Assembly: GCA_009602725.1 (NCBI GenBank) | Contig: WELB01000130.1 | Span: 335,875-368,250, forward strand | Direction of reading: 5' to 3' | Length of the DNA: 32,376 nt | Origin: Spirogloea muscicola | Taxonomy: Eukaryota > Streptophyta > Zygnematophyceae > Spirogloeales > Spirogloeaceae | Part shown: positions 1 to 9,930 of the stretch, piece after piece | Numbering within the stretch: position 1 is the stretch's first letter | How the letters are laid out: every line of letters begins with the position of its first letter | Notes under the pieces: generated by a model | What the model was told of the DNA's origin: nothing | Databases searched by the model: none | Seen by the model: the letters and a program-made list of their open reading frames with translations, nothing else | Made by a program: the position numbers and the translations under genes

Positions 1-1
1 G

Positions 2-115
2 GCGCGGTGGCGGCGGCGGCGGCGGCGCGGCGCGCTGCACTGCGCCGCGGCCGCGCAGGACCTCAAGACGCAGATCAAGGAGATGGCCGCCGCCGAGCGC
101 CGGTGGGAGTCCCAG
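2..115 (+). CDS. Partial internal exon of an unidentified gene (5' end outside window)
   Basis: An open frame enters from the left edge and ends at CAG followed by a GTGGGC donor at 116. The translated end reads DLKTQIKEMAAAERRWESQ, a charged, helix-prone stretch that looks like a coiled coil. It is preceded by an Ala/Arg-rich low-complexity part encoded by GCG/CGG repeats. The exon is at the window edge, so no start is visible. I could not find a following exon: the sequence to the right is pyrimidine-rich and then repeat-derived, so the gene may have a long intron or may be broken by retroelements. I do not recognise the family. Coding status rests only on the amphipathic peptide and the clean donor. 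Confidence 0.4.
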
Positions 116-760
116 GTGGGCGCCCACTTGGCCGCCTCCCTCGTCCTTCCCTCTCCCTCCTGCGCCCCTCTATCCCTCCCCCTTGTCGCGTGTCAGCTCA
201 GCAGCAGGTGCTGTACACCTGTCGACGTGCTTGCCTTTGTGCTTGACCACTCAGGCCCTCCATCACTCAACACACACACACACACACTCTATTTCCCTCT
301 TCCTCCTGTCTCGCTCCTTGCCTCTATGTCTCCAGCCTCCCCACCGTCCCTCGCTCCCTCATCCTCCTCCCTCCCTCCCACCCCTCCATTCCTCCTGGCA
401 CAGCTGCTGCCTCACTCCACTAGCAGCTCCAGTAGCTGCTAGATGCTAGCTGCTACGTCATAAGATGTTCTTACCTCTGTACTTGGCCATACTGGCCTTC
501 GACTGTTTCAAATACACGAAATTTTCCTCGGCGGCGCGCCGTGGCGCAGGGCCACCTTCTGTGCCGACTCGTGGTTACTGAGCAGGTCAGCTTAGCAGCA
601 GGTGATGTACACTTGTCAATGTGCTTGCCTTCGTACTTGGCCACACAGGCCCTCCGTCACTTCAATACACACCCCTTTCTTTGGTGCTTGCCATTGTACT
701 TGGCCACTCAGGCCCTATATCACTCAACACAAACTCCTAATTTCCATCTGGCCGCCCTGC
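116..760 (+). repeat. Subfamily A retroelement 3' tails, repeated, with (AC)n microsatellite
   Basis: Three diverged copies of one tail segment lie here, at about 193-270, 464-535 and 589-740. Shared pieces are CAGCAGGTG, GTGCTTGCCTTTGTACTTGGCCA, and in the middle copy TTTCAAATACACGAAATTTTC. The same tail follows the coding remnants at 6690-6790 and 17380-17475, occurs reversed at 16165-16290, and stands alone at 25728-25800. An AC dinucleotide run lies at about 271-290. No gene is seen in this stretch. Confidence 0.7.
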
Positions 761-766
761 TTTCCC

Positions 767-1021
767 TTATCCCCCCTTCCATTGAAATGGGCTTACCTTT
801 CTGTACTTGCATCTGCGTGCTCTAGCTCTTTCCCTCTTCCCCTTCTTCTCTCCGTTCCCTTGAAGAAAGACCTCGCCCATTGAGGATAGGGGCTGGAACA
901 GCCAGCCCAACAAAGAATGGACAAAGTACGAGAAGGGAGCCAGGGGGAGCGCTAAGAAAGACAAGCACAAGAAGAAACAAAGCAATTATGAAGGAATCAG
1001 TAACCCCTGCTGAGCAGCCGC
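767..1021 (-). mobile_element. Truncated LINE-like 3' end (reverse orientation)
   Basis: Read on the minus strand, this segment starts with the end of the coding tail (GCGGCTGCTCAGCAGGGGTTACTGA, compare 18285-18315), continues into the untranslated tail, and includes the GGGCTG/CAGCCC hairpin at 889-908 followed by TCCTCAATGGGCGAGG. It aligns by eye along its length with the plus-strand copy at 16690-16870. It meets a plus-strand copy at about 1022, so the two are head-to-head with both 5' ends missing. Confidence 0.65.
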
Positions 1022-1430
1022 TTGAGGCTCCTCACTCGTAGTTTGAGTGGTTCATCCTGCCCCAGTTCTGAGCTAGCGCTTATGGCCCCTTCGTAATCTG
1101 GCCCCTTCGAATCTTGTCCATTCTTTTCGGGCTGGCTTATCACAGCCCTTGCCCCCATTGGGAGAGCCACTTTCACTCTAGCTGCAGCCTCTGGCTTTCG
1201 TCAAGGGGATTCCTTTTCCTCTCGCAGCCATTGCCGTAATTGGAAGAACTATTTCTGTAGTTTCCGGCAGCTAGTCTTTCTGACTTGCAGCTCCTAACTA
1301 GAGTTTACTAAGTGGTTATCCTACCCGGAAAGCTTTGAGAAAACGCTCTTCAGCCCTTTCGAGCCTCGTCAACCAATGTCCGGGCTGGCTGTTCACAGCC
1401 CTCGCCCCCTTTTGGAGCCACTTCTTCTTT
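1022..1430 (+). mobile_element. Subfamily C LINE-like 3' ends, two nested pieces with hairpin tails
   Basis: GAGGCTCCTCACTCGTAG at the left end matches the 3' coding end of the copy at 25263. It is followed by the shared GGCCCCTTCGAATCTTGTCCATTC tail and a hairpin at 1129-1148. A second remnant follows (LAAASGFRQGDSF read at about 1182-1215), interrupted by about 40 bases of tail-like sequence (CAGCCATTGCCGTAATTGG). The coding end then resumes, and a second tail carries a hairpin at 1382-1401. The interruption looks like one tail fragment inserted in another element. Confidence 0.6.
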
Positions 1431-1499
1431 GTGTAAGCCCGTTCTTTGGAGAAGAAGCAGCTCCTTCAACGGGAGCTTTTGACATCAGCCTTTGCCTGA

Positions 1500-1560
1500 A
1501 ACAGAGCATTGGCTTGACGTGGCCTCCTTTTCAATTCATGCGCACCGCGCCTATAATCTG
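1500..1560 (+). repeat. Subfamily B tail fragment (TTCATGCGCACCGCGC)
   Basis: GGCTTGACGTGGCCTCC and TTCAATTCATGCGCACCGCG match the untranslated tail that follows subfamily B coding remnants. The same segment is found at 4164-4310 (-), 5445-5495 (-), 11085-11135 (+), 11262-11290 (-), 25447-25525 (-) and 25640-25705 (+). Confidence 0.65.
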
Positions 1561-1659
1561 AGAAGAGCTGCTATCTCGCCCCACCTGCCTCCCTTCCCAA
1601 CCTTCGCAATTAGAAGAAGCAGCTTTTCCGAAGGGCTGTGCAGGCCAGCCCACACAAAA

Positions 1660-2110
1660 TTGAACCGTGTGAGTGCGGCATTCGAGCAGAGGGTGAAGAA
1701 TCTCTTATACAATGAGTTGCGATTCCCCACTGGCCATAAACTTGATAGACACTTAGGACCTCCTCCTACATGCACTAGTGATGCGTGACGGCGGCTTCCC
1801 TGCAGAAATGAAAGTGAATAATATCATGCCCGTCACTATGAACGTTCAGAGACGTCATCACCGTCGCACCTTAAATACTGTGGGTGTAAAACCCGGCGGA
1901 GGAACAGATGCATTGGTCGATATGGTTGTAAGTGAGCCATATAAAGGTCTAGCGTTGACTTACATTGCTGGCTACCCAGCGGGTAGTGCAGAGCAGGAAT
2001 AGTTAGCAAAACTGATTTGACTACCTCCACTGCGATCACCTCCCACCAGCCGCAGTCGACACCCTTGGTTGCATGGGTCCTTGGCTCAATACCCTGCTGG
2101 GAAACGTGCA
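1660..2110 (+). mobile_element. Subfamily A LINE-like reverse transcriptase C-terminal remnant
   Basis: The frame open at 1778-2002 encodes RRTLNTVGVKPGGG, then ALVDMVVSEPY, then IAGYPAGSAEQE. It aligns with the copies at 6240 and 16883 (ALVDVVVTEAY, then AEQRKLQHYSDY). After a frame break, the nucleotide sequence continues the homology (GACTACCTCCACTGCGATCACC, then CGACACCCTTGGTTGCATGGG, matching the SDYP..DQL..AVDIFGCLG block). This copy reaches further upstream than the other subfamily A copies. It is broken by frameshifts and has no 3' tail. The family is inferred from the DVxVTxP-like block typical of LINE RT C-termini. Confidence 0.65.
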
Positions 2111-2326
2111 GTGCTGGGCCCCTGAAGACCTTCCTTTCTGGTCTGCCCTGTCACAGCCATCGGCCCCTTCTTTGAAGAGCTTCCGTTGCCTAGCCTGGCT
2201 CACAGCCCACTGAGCCGTGCTGCTACACGCTGACCAGCACATCCTCTCCACGGCGCCGCCCGCATTACTAAATTCAGTGCTGCCGCTGTGCATCTGCCAA
2301 AAGCAACCCTGCATCTGGCAACTCAC

Positions 2327-2416
2327 CTTGGGCCTGTTTCCCACCAGCAACGCCCCAGCTGATTGGGGTGAGGGCTTGTCACCAGAAGAGTGGCTGGCAG
2401 AGAGGGCAGCCGCCAT
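2327..2416 (-). CDS. Possible first exon of an unidentified minus-strand gene
   Basis: An ATG in good context (CCATGG on the minus strand) opens 30 codons beginning MAAALSASHSSG and ending VGNRPK, directly followed by a strong donor, GTGAGT. The Ala/Ser-rich start could be a transit peptide. The frame is also open upstream to about 2545, so the start could be earlier. No convincing second exon was found: the next few hundred bases on this strand run into antisense retroelement sequence. It may be a chance open frame or a gene broken by insertion. I do not recognise it. Confidence 0.25.
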
Positions 2417-2599
2417 GGGTACGCCAAGGCATGGAGGTGAAGACAAGGGCCTCAATTTGGCGCAGACAGAACCGTTTGCTGGTATAAGGGCGCCCAGGAG
2501 TGGCCGGTGCATAGGGTGGGACAGAGGGGAGCAAGGACGCGGCAATGTTGCAAGGGGGAAGTGGGCCGCAGAGGCCGTCCCAAGGAACGATTCATGAAA

Positions 2600-3114
2600 C
2601 TAGGCGGCAGGCCAAGGGCAGGCTGGGGCACAGTAGGGGTCTTGCAGTAAAGTCGTCAAGATAGCTGAAACAACCTCATGAATTAGGCCTCACCTCCATC
2701 ACAATGTAGTGCAAATACTCAAGAATGCCTCTTACGTGACCTGATACTTTGTGACTAGGCCTTGATGCAATAAGAGTATCAGAAAGATGGCTGCCACAGG
2801 GGAACAAATGTCAGGCTCATCAACTGGAGCTCAATCTGCCAAACTGATGTAACAACACGGGTATCCAACAGAGGGCTCCACAATAAGGTCAGGTCTGCAA
2901 CCTGCATCAACTTGCCAGCCTTCTCCATCTTGGCCACTCCACCTGCGTGTGAGCTGGCTGGCATGTAACATGATGGTGAGGCTCGTGCCTCCAAGTGCCT
3001 CTGCGATCGCTTATGCTGCTATGTGACCATCATCAAGGACACCGGCTCTGAGCCTTTAGCAGCCTTTTGATTGCACAAGGCATTTGCAAACGCTGCATAA
3101 GCACCCCTTCTTCC
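2600..3114. other. Intergenic, no feature seen
   Basis: No recognisable exon, RNA gene or retroelement tail was found between the doubtful exon at 2327-2416 and the stop codon of QCR9. No TGTAA poly(A) signal for QCR9 is visible here. Confidence 0.5.
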
Positions 3115-3985
3115 TCACTCCTCCTCTGCTTTCCTGGTCCCAAGAGTGGGGATGTCCTCGTATTTTTTCTGCATATGCAAGAGGGCATCATAGTGGATGC
3201 CATTCAGAGCAGGTTGACGATTGAAGCAAGGCTTGCAGGTCTATTCTCAACGTTGCAAGAGGCTACAAAAGGTATTGTCCTCTGCTGCCGAAGAACCTTA
3301 GGAACACAGAAAAGGCAACACTTGCTCCCACTGATGGTAAAGACAATGCAGGGCTCCATGAGTCCTCTGCACACGGCAACAGACCTTCAACAGTGTGGAT
3401 ACCTTGGTCATATTGCAAACCATTGTGGCACAAGGCTAGAACTCACCCCCTTGTTACTCATGTCCCATAATTTATCCACTCCGTAATTCACCACCTGCAG
3501 ATCTTAAGCAGTGTGTCAGCCCCATGCTGAACACTGAAGCAACAACTTTTATATATGTCTGTGCTGGCGCATTTACTTCTTTCCTACACTGTTGCCAGGC
3601 AGCCGTGCTTCTGTTGCCACCCTAATCAAACCGCTTGATCGGCAGCGAGCTATATTCCGGTATGCAGACACCTAAGTAACAATGCAGGAGTCAACCACCA
3701 AGACTGCAAGCCAGTACTCGCAAAGACCCTCCTTCTGTGGTTGGGCTTGGCACGCGGCTGACCAAGCAACCCAGTAACCCTCCTTGATCCACGCCCGAAG
3801 GACGCACGGTGGTGGTCCCTCGCTACGGGACACAATCACCGAGCAGGATGAAGGCCTGCTGCTCTCACCCGCTCGCCAGCCAGCGCGCCCGCAAAGATGA
3901 AGGCCACGTAGAGGGAGTTGCGGCGCATGAGCAGGCGGTAGGCGCCCTCCGCAACCGACGCACCGGGCCTACTGCCAGACTCCAT
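3115..3985 (-). CDS. QCR9: Ubiquinol-cytochrome c reductase subunit 9 (complex III, QCR9/UCRX family)
   Basis: A small single-span subunit of mitochondrial complex III in the inner membrane, which helps hold the Rieske protein and cytochrome c1 region together (family knowledge). Three exons on the minus strand: 3985-3869 (39 codons), 3494-3447 (16 codons) and 3168-3115 (17 codons plus TGA), all phase 0, with donors GTGAGA and GTGAGT and acceptors ending in CAG. The protein is 72 residues, the usual plant length. Exon 1 has the family block AYRLLMRRNSLYVAFIFAGA followed by GER at 37-39, exon 2 gives NYGVDKLWD, and exon 3 gives KKYEDIPTLG. The ATG at 3985 is the only one placing the conserved MRRNS near residue 20. 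The two small 3' exons are too short to be found as open frames, so automated annotation may miss them. No cleavable presequence is seen, as is usual for this subunit. Confidence 0.93.
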
Positions 3986-4159
3986 GACGACGGGCTGGTA
4001 GAGGTGGCCTAAGAAGCGGCGGCGGCGGCGGGTACGATGACGGAGGGGGAGGCGGGGAAGGCGGCGGCCGTCGGCCCGGCGCCCGCGAGGGCGGGCGAGT
4101 GGGAGGGTGGGAGGAGGGGAACCCTCGACAGAAGCTGCGGCTGACGGCGCAGGGCGGCG

Positions 4160-4245
4160 AAGCGGGAGATGGTGCGCGGTGCGCATGAAATGAAGCGAGG
4201 GGGGAAGCCTTTGCGACCTCCGAAGCAGCTAGAAAAAGTGGCTCT
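4160..4245 (-). repeat. Extra subfamily B tail piece near the QCR9 5' flank
   Basis: GCGGTGCGCATGAAATGAAG at about 4164-4183 repeats the tail motif of the adjacent subfamily B element (GCGCGCGGTGCGCATGAAATTG at 4278-4299) in the same orientation, making two tandem tail pieces. The GC-rich region 4015-4160 in front of QCR9 has no other recognised feature and may be its promoter. Confidence 0.55.
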
Positions 4246-5350
4246 CACAAAGGAGGCCAAGAAAGGAAAGAGAGAAGGCGCGCGGTGCGCATGAAATTGA
4301 AAGGGAGGCCAATTCTAGCCTTACAAATGTCCTGTAAACTGGGTAGTGAGCTGGCTAAGGGGGACGCTAAATATCCCCGAGTAAGCACATGCATATCTGA
4401 CAAGCTATATTGAGGAGCCGAACCACCTCCACGGAAGCCATTAGCCTGGGCTAATGCACGACCAGCACGCTGGTGAATCGCGAGTGCTTGGGAGCGCTGC
4501 AGACTCAATGATAGCCTCATCCTATAACATGCAACGATGGCTTGCAGGACGCTAGAATGGCCTAAGCTACCCGCCCGACTACGTCGGAGGGCATCAACAT
4601 GCAGTGCCAGGCGATGGAGGAGGGCAGACCACTTCGTTCCATAGCCGCCGTAGATGTCCATGGCGCATGGGAAGAAGTGGTCGCCCCGGGGGTGGTCGTT
4701 ATAGTGTCTCTCCTTCTTCCTCTCCGCATGATGCGTCGCCCAACCTGGCACAGTCGGTGTGGGTGACCCTGGTTGGAAGGCGTCGATGAGGACGACGTTG
4801 AGGAGAAGACGAGGCCCACCACTGCGGGGGGTGGCCACCACAACCAGACGCCTGACGTAAGGCCTGCCACGCTTCTGGAGTACCGGCATGATGCCCGGCA
4901 CCTCCATGGCCGCATGATAACCTGCCTCGCGCACCAAGCCATACATTGCGTCTCTGAGAAGATTGTGAGAGGCATTACGTTCACTTCCCTCACACATCGA
5001 AGCATGTGAGCTGCCAAGGAGATCTCATCCTCCGAACGATGGCCACATTCACACTGTCGAATGCCAGCCAAACAAAGTGGAGGGAGGCCGAGATGGTGGT
5101 GGACAGCCGTCCGGAAGAGGTCGTCGGAGAGTCGGAGGGATTCATAGATCGGCAAAGCGTTCAGCCACTCCGACGCCCCCGGAGAGCTGATGGAGTGGAG
5201 ACGAGAGAGCCCACGCCCATCCTCCTTGAGCAGAGTTTGGAGCTGGCTCATGGCGTGCTCATTGGCTCTGGGTGGGCCGAAAAGGGTCAAAGGGGAGCCG
5301 GAAAGCAGCCTCCGAGGCGCCCGTGACGGGCCAATATTGCAGGAAGCCAC
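4245..5350 (-). mobile_element. Longest LINE-like remnant: post-RT region with CxCG...HxxxC motif (subfamily B)
   Basis: Minus-strand translation gives, in order: GASEWLNALPIYESLRLSDD, then LFRTAVHHHLGLPPL, then a CECG...HMLRC zinc-knuckle-like motif (about 5060-4997). A frameshift near 4960 follows, then NLLRDAMYGLVREAGYH, a DV-like block (NVVLIDAFQPG), HYNDHPRGDH, AMDIYGGYG, LSLQRSQALAIHQRAGRAL and SLSDMHVLTRGY. This order (GAxxWLxALP, F..A...LGLP, CxCG..HxxxC, RD.+..L.REAG) is the known layout after the reverse transcriptase core of many algal and protist non-LTR elements. The RT core is missing upstream, so the copy is 5'-truncated. The family stop codon is lost (TTA in place of TAA after TRGY). 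The tail with TTTCATGCGCACCGCGCGCC follows at about 4310-4275. Confidence 0.75.
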
Positions 5351-5366
5351 CAGGCACAGCTGTACC

Positions 5367-5395
5367 ACTACTGGGCGATGGTTGTGCCCAGTAGT
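5367..5395. repeat. Inverted repeat, 10-bp perfect arms
   Basis: ACTACTGGGC at 5367-5376 and GCCCAGTAGT at 5386-5395 are perfect complements around a 9-base loop. The repeat lies at the upstream edge of the subfamily B element, near where homology to other copies ends. Confidence 0.7.
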
Positions 5396-5439
5396 AGTGG
5401 TGACAGGCCACCCCCTGGAAGTAGAAAGAGCGACACAGA

Positions 5440-5740
5440 GAGAAGGCGCGCGGGGCGCATGAAATGAAAGGGAGGCCAATTCAAGCCAATACATTGTCCA
5501 GGCAGAGTCTAGTGCAAAGTAAACATGGCTACATAATACGGAGACCTAAATGAAGGTGCCTAAGGTGACATTTAGTACCCACGAGTGTGCACAAACAAAT
5601 CTGACAAGCTAATTTGGGGAGCTGGAGCGCCGCCACGAAAGCCGGAGGCCTGACTTAGAGCGCGCCCTGCACGTTGATGAAGAGCCAATGCTTGCGAGCG
5701 CTGTAAACTAAGCAAGAGCCGCATTCTAGGATATGCAACT
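5440..5740 (-). mobile_element. Subfamily B LINE-like 3' end with tail
   Basis: Minus-strand translation reads LLLSLQRSQALALHQRAGRA, then SGFRGGAPAPQISLSDLF and HTRGY-stop at about 5572. It is followed by a tail (CTCCGTATTATGTAGCC, then GGCCTCCCTTTCATTTCATG). The tail matches 25585-25706 (+) closely. The element is truncated at the 5' side near 5740, just upstream of the LQRSQ block. Confidence 0.75.
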
Positions 5741-5989
5741 AAGGCCTGCGGAAACAGAAAGAGAAGGTAGGTCATCCAGTGGGCGAGGACTGTAAAAAGC
5801 CGAGGTCCAAAGATCCGAAAGCAGAAAGGCGCTTGAACCACACAGCTAAGCACGAGACGACAGCGGAGGGGAGCTTAGTAAACCCCGGGTTAGCAGCAGC
5901 AAGTCGAAGTAATTTGCAGCTGGAAAAGAGGCACTGCAACGAGACCAAAGGGGCCAAACAGAGAAAGAGACAAAGAGAAGAAGCTCTTC
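5741..5989. other. Spacer between retroelement fragments
   Basis: Purine-rich on the plus strand, with open frames on both strands but no recognised motif. Probably decayed retroelement sequence. Confidence 0.35.
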
Positions 5990-6240
5990 CAAAGAAGAAG
6001 TGGCTCTCCCAAAGGGGCAAGGGCTGTGAGAAGCCAGCCCGAGAGAATTGACAAGGTTCGAAGGAGCCAAACTACGAAGAGTCCAGAAGCGCTATCTCAA
6101 GACTGGGGTAGGATGAATCACTTAATAACAAGGAGTGAGGAGCCTCAAATCCGACAGACTAGCTGGCGGAACACAATCCCCCTGACAAAAGCCAGAGGCA
6201 GCAGCGGGAGCACGGCCAGCACGCAGGTGCAAAGCGTGGC
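5990..6240 (-). mobile_element. Subfamily C LINE-like 3' end with hairpin tail
   Basis: On the minus strand, HALHLRAGRAPAAASGFCQG, then SLSDLRLLTPCY-stop is followed by the GGCTCCTTCGAACCTTGTC tail. The hairpin is at 6021-6040, with GGGGCAAGGGCTGTGAGAAG around it on the plus strand. Its 5' end abuts the plus-strand copy starting near 6240, so the two are head-to-head. Confidence 0.7.
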
Positions 6241-6790
6241 CTGGTGGAGGACCATGGGCCTTGGTCAATGTCGTTGTTACGGAGGCGTATAAAGGTCCAG
6301 CATCGACACACATCGCTGGTCACGCAGTGGGCGGGCCAGAACAAAGAAAGCTGCAGCACTACTCCGATTACCCCCAAAGCGATCAGCTCCTGGCAGCGGC
6401 AGTCGACATCTTTGGCTGTCTGGGTCATCGCTTCCACACACTCCTTCAGAATATTGCCAATTTAGGCTGCACACAACGTGCAGACGTGTTTCCGGCTGAG
6501 ATGGGCTTGCCAGCTGCATATCTGTCGTTCTTGCGATGACGAGTTTCGGCCTGTTTGCAGCGTGCTCAGGCTGATGCTTTGCACCAGAAAGTTGGGCGAG
6601 CTCTAGTTGGTGGCAGAAGGGCTCCGTATCTGACATCTAGTATTCAGGCATCGATTAGCGACCTTTGTGTTTTGACCCGTGGTTATTGAGCGGGTCAATC
6701 TGCTGTAGGTTACGTAGGTGTTCAGATGTGCCTACCTCTGTACTTCGGGTCATTTGGCCTCCGTTTGATACACGAAATTTTCTCCAGGGG
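6240..6790 (+). mobile_element. Subfamily A LINE-like RT C-terminal remnant with tail
   Basis: Translation gives LVNVVVTEAYKGPASTHIAG, AEQRKLQHYSDYP, AVDIFGCLGHRFHTLLQNIA, PAEMGLPAAYLSFLR. After an in-frame TGA (CGA in the sister copy at 17220) it continues with ACLQRAQADALHQKVGRAL. The tail GTCAATCTGCTGTAGGTTACGTAGG follows. It is about 85-90 percent identical by eye to 16940-17400, with many differences at third codon positions. 5'-truncated. Confidence 0.78.
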
Positions 6791-6839
6791 GGGAAGCCCC
6801 GACTCGGAAAAGCGCCATCTAGAGTCGCGGGGAGTCGCG

Positions 6840-7010
6840 GCGCTGTCCCAACACATCCCTCGCGCGCGACACGCCGCTGGCCACGTAGTCCCGCCGGCCT
6901 CGAAGGGGGCCCCCCGCTTCTCCTCAGCTTATCTGACTTCCTACAGCTGACACGGGGGTGCTAATAAGAGGCGCCCTATCTGCCTATCCTGTGGCTCCGC
7001 TGCTATACTC
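6840..7010 (+). mobile_element. Subfamily C LINE-like 3' end fragment
   Basis: CTTCTCCTCAGCTTATCTGACTTCCTAC, ACACGGGGG, then GCGCCCTATCTGCCTA match the end of the fragment at 31230-31310. Only the last codons and the start of the tail remain. It ends about 190 bases before the VDE start codon. Confidence 0.6.
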
Positions 7011-7200
7011 ATGAATCTCCTTTGTATGCACCAGAACGGCTTCCACAGCCGCTCATTCAACACCAGCAGCCGCAGCCTTTTCTCGGGCCTGCCCCACCGC
7101 CTGGCCAGCCGGCGCCAGGCCCAAGCGGCAGCTGCCCTCACCCCCGCGCCGCCACGCCCTGACCGCCCCGCAGCGCGCCCGCCGCCGCCTCGCGGTGGCC

Positions 7201-9930
7201 ATGGCGCTNTCCGCGGCCTGGCCCAGGCATCCGGCAGGTGCGCGCGCCGCGGTCATGCAGCACCCGTCCCAGCGCTCGCATCACGCTGCTCAGCTGCATC
7301 CAGCTTGCCTCGGCTCGTCAAAAAGCCCGTGTAATGGCAGCCGTCCACTGTCTGCTACCGCCTCTGTGTGGTACTCAATCCGTAGCCGGTGTTTGCAGCC
7401 AAGCGTAGCGGCGTGCCCGGTGGTGCCATTAAGCCGGCTGCCACAAGAAAGCTGCAGACTGTTGCGGAGCTACGACCGAGCGTCCAGCAGGGAAAGCACC
7501 CTGACAGCACCGATGACAAGCGCGGATTCTCGCCAGGTAGTGGCCAAAGCCTCCTGTTACCGCATCTGTCTTGAAGTGCTTGTGTGCTTCACGCCAGGAG
7601 CACAGACCAAAGATAGCTCGTGCCACGAATAGGCATGTGAGCAACTAGGAGCAGAGCACCTGCACTGAGGCGCATGGAATTTACCAACTCTGGATGCTGC
7701 TGATCTGCGGTGGGATGAAGCAGCAGAAGCACGAGACAGCTCACTTCTGAGCTGGCGAACGACAGCTGCCAGTGTCCTTGCTGCTGCAGTCGTGGCAGCT
7801 GGTACTACGCAGGCTGCTCATGCCACTGACGCCCTTAAAATATGCAAGTGCCTCTTCCAAAACTGCAGGTGCAAGTCCTGTCCTCGATTACGCTTATGCT
7901 TATAGATTGTCATTCCCCTCCAGATGAGTGCTTTTGATCCTGGACATCACGAGCTCAGTCATTTCATACACTCACGAGCTAAGCATCTGGGAGGCTTGCA
8001 CTCTTAGTAGGACGTCGTTTAGCACTACATTCGTGCTCCTTGCCATGCTTCATCACAGTATGCATCGGAAGAGACTTTGCCAACGCTCCACAATTGGCTT
8101 CATGTTGTCCACTGCACATGTGCTCTGGTTGGTCCAGGGTGGAGCTTGCAAAGTGCGTCGCTGATCCAAAGTGTGCTGCAAATCTGACATGCTTGCAAAC
8201 TTGCAACAACCGACCAGATGAGACGGAGTGTCAGGTGTGTTTCATCTTCGCTTACCTGTGCAATATTGTGAGGTCACCTCCTGCTTTTCCTAGCTCACAA
8301 TGGAAGTACTCTACTTGGTTAGCCTGGAATTGCCTCCTTGTGACTGCACCTCTGCAAGGGTCTGATATATATTCTGGCCTCACACCCTGCTTTGCAGATT
8401 GGTTGTGGAGATCTCTTTGAGAATGCTGTTGTAGACGAGTTCAACAAGTGTGCTGTTTCTGACAAGGGTTGTGTACCCCAAAAGCCGGACACTGGGCAAT
8501 TTCCCGCGCCTGCACCACAGGCCCTTGTCCAGAAATTTGATCCCCACCAATTTGACGGGTCTTGGTACATCAGCAGCGGACTGAATCAAACCTTCGACAC
8601 TTTTGACTGTCAGTTCCACCAATTTACTCCGATACCTGGCGGATTTCAAGGTAGAAGCATCTCTGCAGCATGTCATATCTGTTCAGAGAATCATCGTCAG
8701 CTGCTTTGCAGACTGGGCAGTGCTGCCACTTCACTGTTTCCTTGTTGACCAAGTACTCCACTTCATCGTATACATAGAATGTAAAAGCAACTTTGCCCTG
8801 TCTGAGCAACTCAGCTCCTCGGTTCCTGGTGTCTGAAATTCCATGGAGTTGCACATTTAAGCTGTGCCTTGACTATCTCGATTAGCATCCGCAGCGCTTG
8901 TGTATGTCGACCTCTATCTGAGCCATTGCAGATTTCAGAAGGCTTAACTCCTATTGCAGCTACTTTGGTTTGCAGCCAAGCTTCAGTGGCGAATAAGCAC
9001 TCCTGACGGGGGATTTTTCACCAGGACAGCAGACCAGAGATTCTTACAGGATGAGAAGCAGCCTGGCATCCTTTACAATCACGGCAATGAGTTCCTTCAT
9101 TACCAGGATGACTGGTAGTTCTCGCATGCTGCAACGTGTCCTTCATGAGCTTGCAAAAGCCTGTTGCATTTGCTACCTAGTCCTTGCAATGTGTACTCAT
9201 AAGCTAGACATGACTTGCAGGTACATACTAGGCGCAAAGACGGAAGGAAAATTAGATGACTATATCCTTGTCTACTACAAGGGCAAGAACGATGCGTGGG
9301 ATGGTTATGGGGGAGCGGTTCTATATACACGTACTCGATCAGTTCCACAAAGTATTGTACCTGAGGTGGCAGAGGAATGTAGGAAGGCTGGGTTGGACTA
9401 TGCAATGTTCACTCCCACTGACAACACGTGTCCTCCAGAGCTGCCATTGGTGGAGAGAGTTGAGCAGAAGGTTTGCTTCACACATCTTTGTCACTCCAGT
9501 GTCATGTTTGCAGACTTGCTTGTCTGCTTCAGTATCTCAAACGGGACAGGTCTGTTATCTGTGCCCGAAGTTCCATGAAGCATGTATCTGATCAGATAAG
9601 ATCCTCTTGTGTTCTCACTGGCCCTCTCTCATCTGGCTGTGACACTGCAATCTGCCTTGGCAGGTGGAGAAGGAGGTTGAGAAAGATGAGAAGGTGGTGG
9701 AGAATCTCTTTGTTAGCCTGAAGAACGGGGTTGCTGAAGTAGGAAGGAAAGGGTTGATGGCAGTGCAGAACCTGGTCAGGAACGAGGAAGACGAGTTGAA
9801 GAAGGAGGAGGAGAGGCTTCTTCAAGAGCTTGGAGAGGAAGAGAGACAAATATTGAAGGATCTGCGAATGGGTGTGAGGGACATTGAGGCCCTGTTTTCA
9901 AAGCCATTGTCTGTTCGAAAGCTTCGATGA
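7201..9930 (+). CDS. VDE: Violaxanthin de-epoxidase, thylakoid lumen
   Basis: Converts violaxanthin to antheraxanthin and zeaxanthin in the thylakoid lumen at low pH with ascorbate, the photoprotective arm of the xanthophyll cycle (family knowledge). Eight exons: 7201-7237, 7399-7536, 7670-7868, 8138-8234, 8398-8650, 8976-9114, 9221-9470, 9664-9930. All phases agree and the sum is 1380 bases, 459 residues. The ATG at 7201 has a GCCATGG context. Residues 75-110 form a lumen-targeting signal with a hydrophobic Ala/Val core ending AHA, and TDALK starts the mature 349-residue chain, the plant mature length. The Cys-rich domain spans C117-C182 ([25 protein letters not shown]). The lipocalin domain starts at [12 protein letters not shown] (209-220) and includes NDAWDGYGG (311-319). 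The Glu-rich C-terminal helix spans 372-459. The first two exons are short and less certain than exons 3-8. Base 7209 is undetermined (codon 3). Confidence 0.94.

Noticed and set aside
116-440. Pyrimidine-rich open frames beside the (AC)n run
   Set aside because: Low-complexity Ser/Pro/Leu-rich translations without motifs; the stretch contains a repeat tail.
8235-8397. Continuation of the VDE open frame past 8234
   Set aside because: The frame continues by chance into an intron. VDE family sequence stops at the GTGTGT donor and resumes at 8398.
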